Shown piece by piece: positions 7,765-11,220 of a stretch of DNA of 11,220 nucleotides. A model generated the notes under the pieces. That model was not told the origin of the DNA, did no database searches, and was given only the letters and a program-made list of their open reading frames with translations. The position numbers were made by a program, and so were the translations under genes. Source of the stretch: GCA-2716065 sp036123135 (GTDB taxonomy: Bacteria > Bacteroidota > Bacteroidia > Flavobacteriales_D > Parvicellaceae). Where the stretch lies: the NCBI GenBank assembly GCA_036123135.1, contig JAZADZ010000093.1, positions 1-11,220 of the forward strand, read 5' to 3'. Every line of letters starts with the position of its first letter. Positions within the stretch are counted from its first letter, which is position 1.

Positions 7765-7791
7765 TATCTTAGGAATAATTATTCATTATTC
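7765..7791 (+). promoter_or_regulatory. Palindrome and tandem 7-mer next to a -7-like element, upstream of the AddB-like gene
   Basis: GAATAATTATTC at 7773-7784 is a perfect 12-base palindrome. Its right part continues as two head-to-tail copies of ATTATTC (7778-7784 and 7785-7791). Immediately before it, TATCTTAG (7765-7772) matches the Bacteroidetes TAnnTTTG element at all fixed positions but one. A palindrome starting right after a -7 element would cover the transcription start, the typical place for a repressor operator. All of this lies in a 54-base AT-rich gap, so chance is a real possibility. Confidence 0.25.
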
Positions 7792-7804
7792 AAATTAATC
7801 TCAC

Positions 7805-10522
7805 ATGGTCACCTTTCTTGACGAGGTTGTCTCAGATATTTTAAAAAAAAATAATATTAATGAGCTTAAAAACTGTACAATAGTACTTCCATCCAGACGA
7901 GCAGGACTTCATCTTAAAAATAGTTTTTCAAAAAAAATTGCACATACTTTACTTCTTCCAAAAATTACAACGATTAATGAATTCATTTGTAATTTTTCAA
8001 ACCTAACACCAATCACGAATTTTGAAGCTCAACTTGAGCTTTACAGTTCTTACTGTAAAGTCAAAGATGATCCAGAGCAGCTAGACAGTTTTATACATCT
8101 AGCACCTAAAATTCTGAACGATTTTAATCTTATCGACAAACATTTACTTGATCCCAATACATTCATGTTTGACTTAAGTTCAGTAACAGAAATTGACAAT
8201 TGGAGTCTAAACGAAGAAAATCTTTCTGAAAACCAAAATGACTACGTTGAATTTTGGAAATTCTTAGGAGCTTTATATTCTCAATTTCATCAAGATCTAA
8301 ATGACAAAGGGTTTGCTACAGAAGGTACAATATACAGATCTGTTTCAATGGAAATCAATGCAAGAATAGATGATTCACCTGTATTTTTTGTAGGTCTTAA
8401 TGCGCTGAGTAGCTCAGAAGAGAAAATTATTTCTGAATTTATTAAGAGTGGATATTCTAAAGTTTATTTTGACGGAGACAATTTTTACTGCAGCGATAAG
8501 AATCATGAAGCTGGTTTTTTCTTCAGAAAATCTAAAGTATACGCTAAATCTTCTGTTAATAATCACTTTCTAAGCAAAAAAGAAATTACAATATATTCTG
8601 CAAAAAATGATGTTGAACAAGTTCAAACCATCTCTAAAATCCTAGAAAAAAAAGCTGTAAATGAGAGTTCTGTTGCTGTTTATTTAATAAATGAGAATTT
8701 AATTAATCCATTAATAAACACAATTCCTACACAAATAAAAAAATTAAATATAACAATGGGATATCCTGTTGTTAATTCGTATTCCTATGCCTTTTTAATA
8801 AAGTTAATTTCACTTTTTGAAAATAGCAACTCAAATGAAATTTGGGATAATGAAAAGTTGAATTACAAAATTATTGAAGAGCTATTTACACTTCCGTTTG
8901 TAAAGAAACTCACAAAAAAAATACTTCAGGAAACAATATTTTGGAAAAAAGTACTTTCAAAAAACCGCAAATTCATTGATCTTGAAAAACTATCAATAGT
9001 ATTTCCAACACTTAAATCTATACTTTCTTTCAAGGGTTTAAAAAAATTAACTACTTCACAGAAATTCATTGAAAAACTAATTCATTACATTGAATATATA
9101 CTTTCCCTTGTGGAAAGTAAAATTGAAAGAGAATGCATTTCAATTATGCTGTTGGATTTAACAAAAATTCAGAGATATATTCTCAACTATCCAAATAATG
9201 ATAAAATTTCATGCGCAGTAATGATCAAAGTCATCAAAGTCAGATGGTCGACTTTGAGCACACCCTTTTATGGTGAACCTCTTGCTGGAGTTCAGATTAT
9301 GGGGTTTTTAGAAAGTAGAGCATTAGATTTTGAACATGTTGTGCTAGCTTCTTGCAACGAATCTTTTTTGCCTGGTTCTGAACAAGATCAATCTTTGATT
9401 CCCAGAGATTTAAAAAAACACTATAACATTCCTGGAATATTTGAAAAGGATGCTATGTTCAGCTACTATTTTTACAGGTCAATACAGCGTGCAAAAAAAA
9501 TTGACCTGGTTTATTCAACTAACTCCAATTCCAAACTAATATCTCCTGAACCAAGCCGTTTCATACAACAAATTGAAAGAGAACTAAAAAATCCAATTAT
9601 TGAAGTAAAAAGAAAAAGTTTTGATTTCAAATATTCAAAATTTAAAACAAAAGAGATAGTTCAAAATGAATTTTCGAAGACTCAGTTGCTTGCACTTTTT
9701 GAAAGGGGCCTTTCTGCTTCTTCAATCAAAAAATATCTAGACTGTCCTTTAGATTTTTACAACAGATATATTTTAAAAATAAAAGAAAAAGAATTAGTCG
9801 AAGAAACTATAGAAAGCAGAACCTGGGGAAGTATTCTCCACTTTACACTCAAAAAGCTATATAAAGACCAAAAAACCATCACAATTGATGTAATCAATCA
9901 ATTGAGAAAAAAATCACTTCGTATTTTAAATGAAGAGTTTAAACTTAAATTTCCAGATGGAAGATTTAACAAAGGAGAAAATTCTCTTTTATACCACGAA
10001 TCAATAAAATGTTTGGAATTATTTTTTGACAACGAAGAAAAAAACATTCTTGAGAACGGGAGCTTTACGGTGCTCAGTGTTGAAGAAGGTTATTCTCATG
10101 TTTTAAATATTGATGTTGGTAACAAGAAGATAAATGTAAAGCTAAAAGGGGACATAGACCGAGTAGATCAGACATCAAAAGGAGTAAGAATTGTTGACTA
10201 TAAAAGCGGGTTTTTAACTAAAAAAGATACTGAAATGAAAAATCATAACGCTTTTAGCTCTACAAAATACTGCTTACAACTTATGATATATGCTTTCTTA
10301 TACAACAAAAAGACAAATCAACGGAACATTAAATCATCAATTGTATCGCTGAGAAATCCGACGGCAAGCTACATAGATTTAGTAATCAATGATAAAAATA
10401 CAATCGATGAAGACGAATTATCCAACTTTGAAGGGTTCATCAAAGATTTTGTCACAGGCCTGTTGCTAGAAGATTTAGAATACAAGCACAACCCAAAACA
10501 AAAGTATTGCATGAGTTGTTGA
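7805..10522 (+). CDS. addB: AddB-like PD-(D/E)XK nuclease with inactivated helicase fold
   Basis: This 905-residue cytoplasmic protein resembles AddB, the partner of AddA in double-strand-break end resection. The N-terminus has TIVLPSRRAG (25-34) where a helicase would carry Walker A, so the fold is non-motor, as in AddB. Remnants of helicase motifs V and VI appear around 495-524 (MGFLESRALDFEHV, then NESFLPG) and 552-572. The C-terminal RecB-type nuclease looks intact: G675-x-x-x-H679, G782-D-I-D785-R, D798-Y-K800 and Q825-x-x-x-Y829. C647 (YLDCP) and C902/C905 match three of the four Fe-S cysteines of AddB, but the protein stops at C905, before the expected fourth. The AddA-like partner is at 2035-5211 on the other strand. 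A non-AddB RecB-family nuclease is less likely. It ends 3 bases before the convergent regulator gene. Confidence 0.82.
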   Translation: MVTFLDEVVSDILKKNNINELKNCTIVLPSRRAGLHLKNSFSKKIAHTLLLPKITTINEFICNFSNLTPITNFEAQLELYSSYCKVKDDPEQLDSFIHLAPKILNDFNLIDKHLLDPNTFMFDLSSVTEIDNWSLNEENLSENQNDYVEFWKFLGALYSQFHQDLNDKGFATEGTIYRSVSMEINARIDDSPVFFVGLNALSSSEEKIISEFIKSGYSKVYFDGDNFYCSDKNHEAGFFFRKSKVYAKSSVNNHFLSKKEITIYSAKNDVEQVQTISKILEKKAVNESSVAVYLINENLINPLINTIPTQIKKLNITMGYPVVNSYSYAFLIKLISLFENSNSNEIWDNEKLNYKIIEELFTLPFVKKLTKKILQETIFWKKVLSKNRKFIDLEKLSIVFPTLKSILSFKGLKKLTTSQKFIEKLIHYIEYILSLVESKIERECISIMLLDLTKIQRYILNYPNNDKISCAVMIKVIKVRWSTLSTPFYGEPLAGVQIMGFLESRALDFEHVVLASCNESFLPGSEQDQSLIPRDLKKHYNIPGIFEKDAMFSYYFYRSIQRAKKIDLVYSTNSNSKLISPEPSRFIQQIERELKNPIIEVKRKSFDFKYSKFKTKEIVQNEFSKTQLLALFERGLSASSIKKYLDCPLDFYNRYILKIKEKELVEETIESRTWGSILHFTLKKLYKDQKTITIDVINQLRKKSLRILNEEFKLKFPDGRFNKGENSLLYHESIKCLELFFDNEEKNILENGSFTVLSVEEGYSHVLNIDVGNKKINVKLKGDIDRVDQTSKGVRIVDYKSGFLTKKDTEMKNHNAFSSTKYCLQLMIYAFLYNKKTNQRNIKSSIVSLRNPTASYIDLVINDKNTIDEDELSNFEGFIKDFVTGLLLEDLEYKHNPKQKYCMSC

Positions 10523-10525
10523 CTT

Positions 10526-11218
10526 TTATGGGGTTAGTTTATAACCTACCCCTCTAACTGATTTAAAATAGGTGTGAGGAGAGGATTCCTTTTCAAAAAT
10601 TTTTCGAAAGGAAAGGATTACATTATCGATTGTTCTAGTGGATGGATAAACATCGTATCCCCATATTTTTTCTAAAATCTCTTGTCTGCTAACTACTTGG
10701 TTTTGTTTCTCAATCAGTAATCGCAAAAGCATCAATTGTCTTTGAGTAAGTCTTGAAATTTCACCAGATGAAGAAATTACTTCATAGGATTTGAAATTAA
10801 TGGTACAATCACCAAGAACAAATTTATCGGATAAATCTTCGTTTGAAGAAGAAAGCGATCTTTTAATTAAATTTTCTGAACGAAGAAGAAGTTCTTCGAG
10901 ATTGAAAGGTTTTCCGAGATAATCATCACCGCCAGCCTTTAACCCATTGACTCTATCTTGAGACGTATTTTTGGAGGTAAGAAACAATATTGGAGTTTGC
11001 TTATCCTCCAATCGAATGGATTCGCAAATATCAAAACCATTAATTCCAGGGAGCATCACATCAAGTATAACCAAATCGTATCTGCCCTCTTTAAATTTAG
11101 AAATAGCATTTTTTCCATTGTATACAGAATTAACAATGTAATTTTCCATCTCCAAATTCATTTTAATTGCCTCATGAAGGTGTTCTTCGTCCTCGACCAA
11201 TAAAATTCTTTTCTGCAT
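10526..11218 (-). CDS. OmpR/PhoB-family two-component response regulator
   Basis: This 230-residue cytoplasmic regulator has the usual length and order for the family. The receiver domain (about 1-120) has the acidic pair D10/E11, the phospho-acceptor D53 (VILDVMLPG), T81 and K103 (GKPF), so all key residues are present. After a short linker, residues 133-229 form the winged-helix DNA-binding domain. The probable recognition helix lies around TRTIDNVILSFRKIFE (194-209), and the wing ends in VRGVGYKL. The ATG at 11218 fits the standard MQKRILLVEDE start, and the gene is complete although only two bases of upstream DNA are visible. A partner histidine kinase, if adjacent, lies beyond the window. 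The stimulus and targets cannot be inferred. It converges on the AddB-like gene with a 3-base gap, so its transcription would run antisense into that gene unless it stops early. Confidence 0.93.
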   Translation of the reverse strand: MQKRILLVEDEEHLHEAIKMNLEMENYIVNSVYNGKNAISKFKEGRYDLVILDVMLPGINGFDICESIRLEDKQTPILFLTSKNTSQDRVNGLKAGGDDYLGKPFNLEELLLRSENLIKRSLSSSNEDLSDKFVLGDCTINFKSYEVISSSGEISRLTQRQLMLLRLLIEKQNQVVSRQEILEKIWGYDVYPSTRTIDNVILSFRKIFEKESSPHTYFKSVRGVGYKLTP

Positions 11219-11220
11219 AG

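Noticed and set aside
10532..10546. Hairpin GGTTA-loop-TAACC near the convergent ends of the AddB-like and regulator genes
   Set aside because: It has a five-pair stem with no T-run on either side and lies within the last codons of the regulator, so it does not qualify as a terminator.
10520..10560. Frameshift that would extend the AddB-like protein
   Set aside because: I read the shifted frame past the stop and saw no cysteine or family-like tail in its first residues, so there is no positive sign of a frameshift.
10958..11203. 81-codon plus-strand open frame
   Set aside because: It is antisense to the receiver domain of the response regulator, whose key residues are all conserved.

Overview
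The window looks like a chromosomal segment from a free-living, probably aquatic member of the Bacteroidota, close to the Flavobacteriia or Crocinitomicaceae. Four things point there. One gene ends in a type IX secretion (gliding-motility-associated) C-terminal domain. One protein carries the Cys-bounded GCTDPTATNYN-type motif common in secreted proteins of marine Bacteroidetes. A DUF2452 protein is present. The DNA is AT-rich, lacks clear Shine-Dalgarno sites, and uses GTG and TTG starts for two envelope proteins. All eight protein-coding genes can be placed in known families. I see no tRNA, rRNA, CRISPR array, insertion sequence or prophage, and no gap between genes exceeds about 120 bases.

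Layout, left to right. At 2-1189 (+) is the 3' part of a large secreted surface protein with tandem Ig/PKD-like repeats and a T9SS sorting domain. It is followed 8 bases later by an exported glycerophosphodiester phosphodiesterase (1198-2049, +). Converging on that gene and overlapping it by 15 bases is a long AddA-type helicase-nuclease (2035-5211, -). A 118-base divergent spacer leads into a plus-strand run of four closely spaced genes. These are an MbnP-family lipoprotein (5330-6145), its MbnH-like di-haem peroxidase partner (6197-7246), a DUF2452 protein (7298-7750) and an AddB-type nuclease (7805-10522). Three bases beyond it, on the minus strand, is the end of an OmpR/PhoB-type response regulator (10526-11218).

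Two functional units stand out. The AddA-like and AddB-like proteins are the two halves of a probable RecBCD-type end-resection enzyme for double-strand-break repair. Here they sit 2.6 kb apart on opposite strands. Between them lies an MbnP/MbnH-type pair. By analogy with methanotrophs, the peroxidase would oxidise a tryptophan of the lipoprotein to kynurenine and so build a copper site in the envelope; nothing resembling methanobactin synthesis is present.

The clearest large-scale signal is compositional. The secreted repeat protein is about 50% GC in the lines I counted by hand, while the genes after it are about 23-28% GC in sampled lines, and the change falls at the gene boundary. I found no clearly new system. 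The most useful leads are the composition break, the predicted MbnP copper/kynurenine site with a partly altered motif, and the AddB C-terminus that stops inside its expected Fe-S cysteine cluster.
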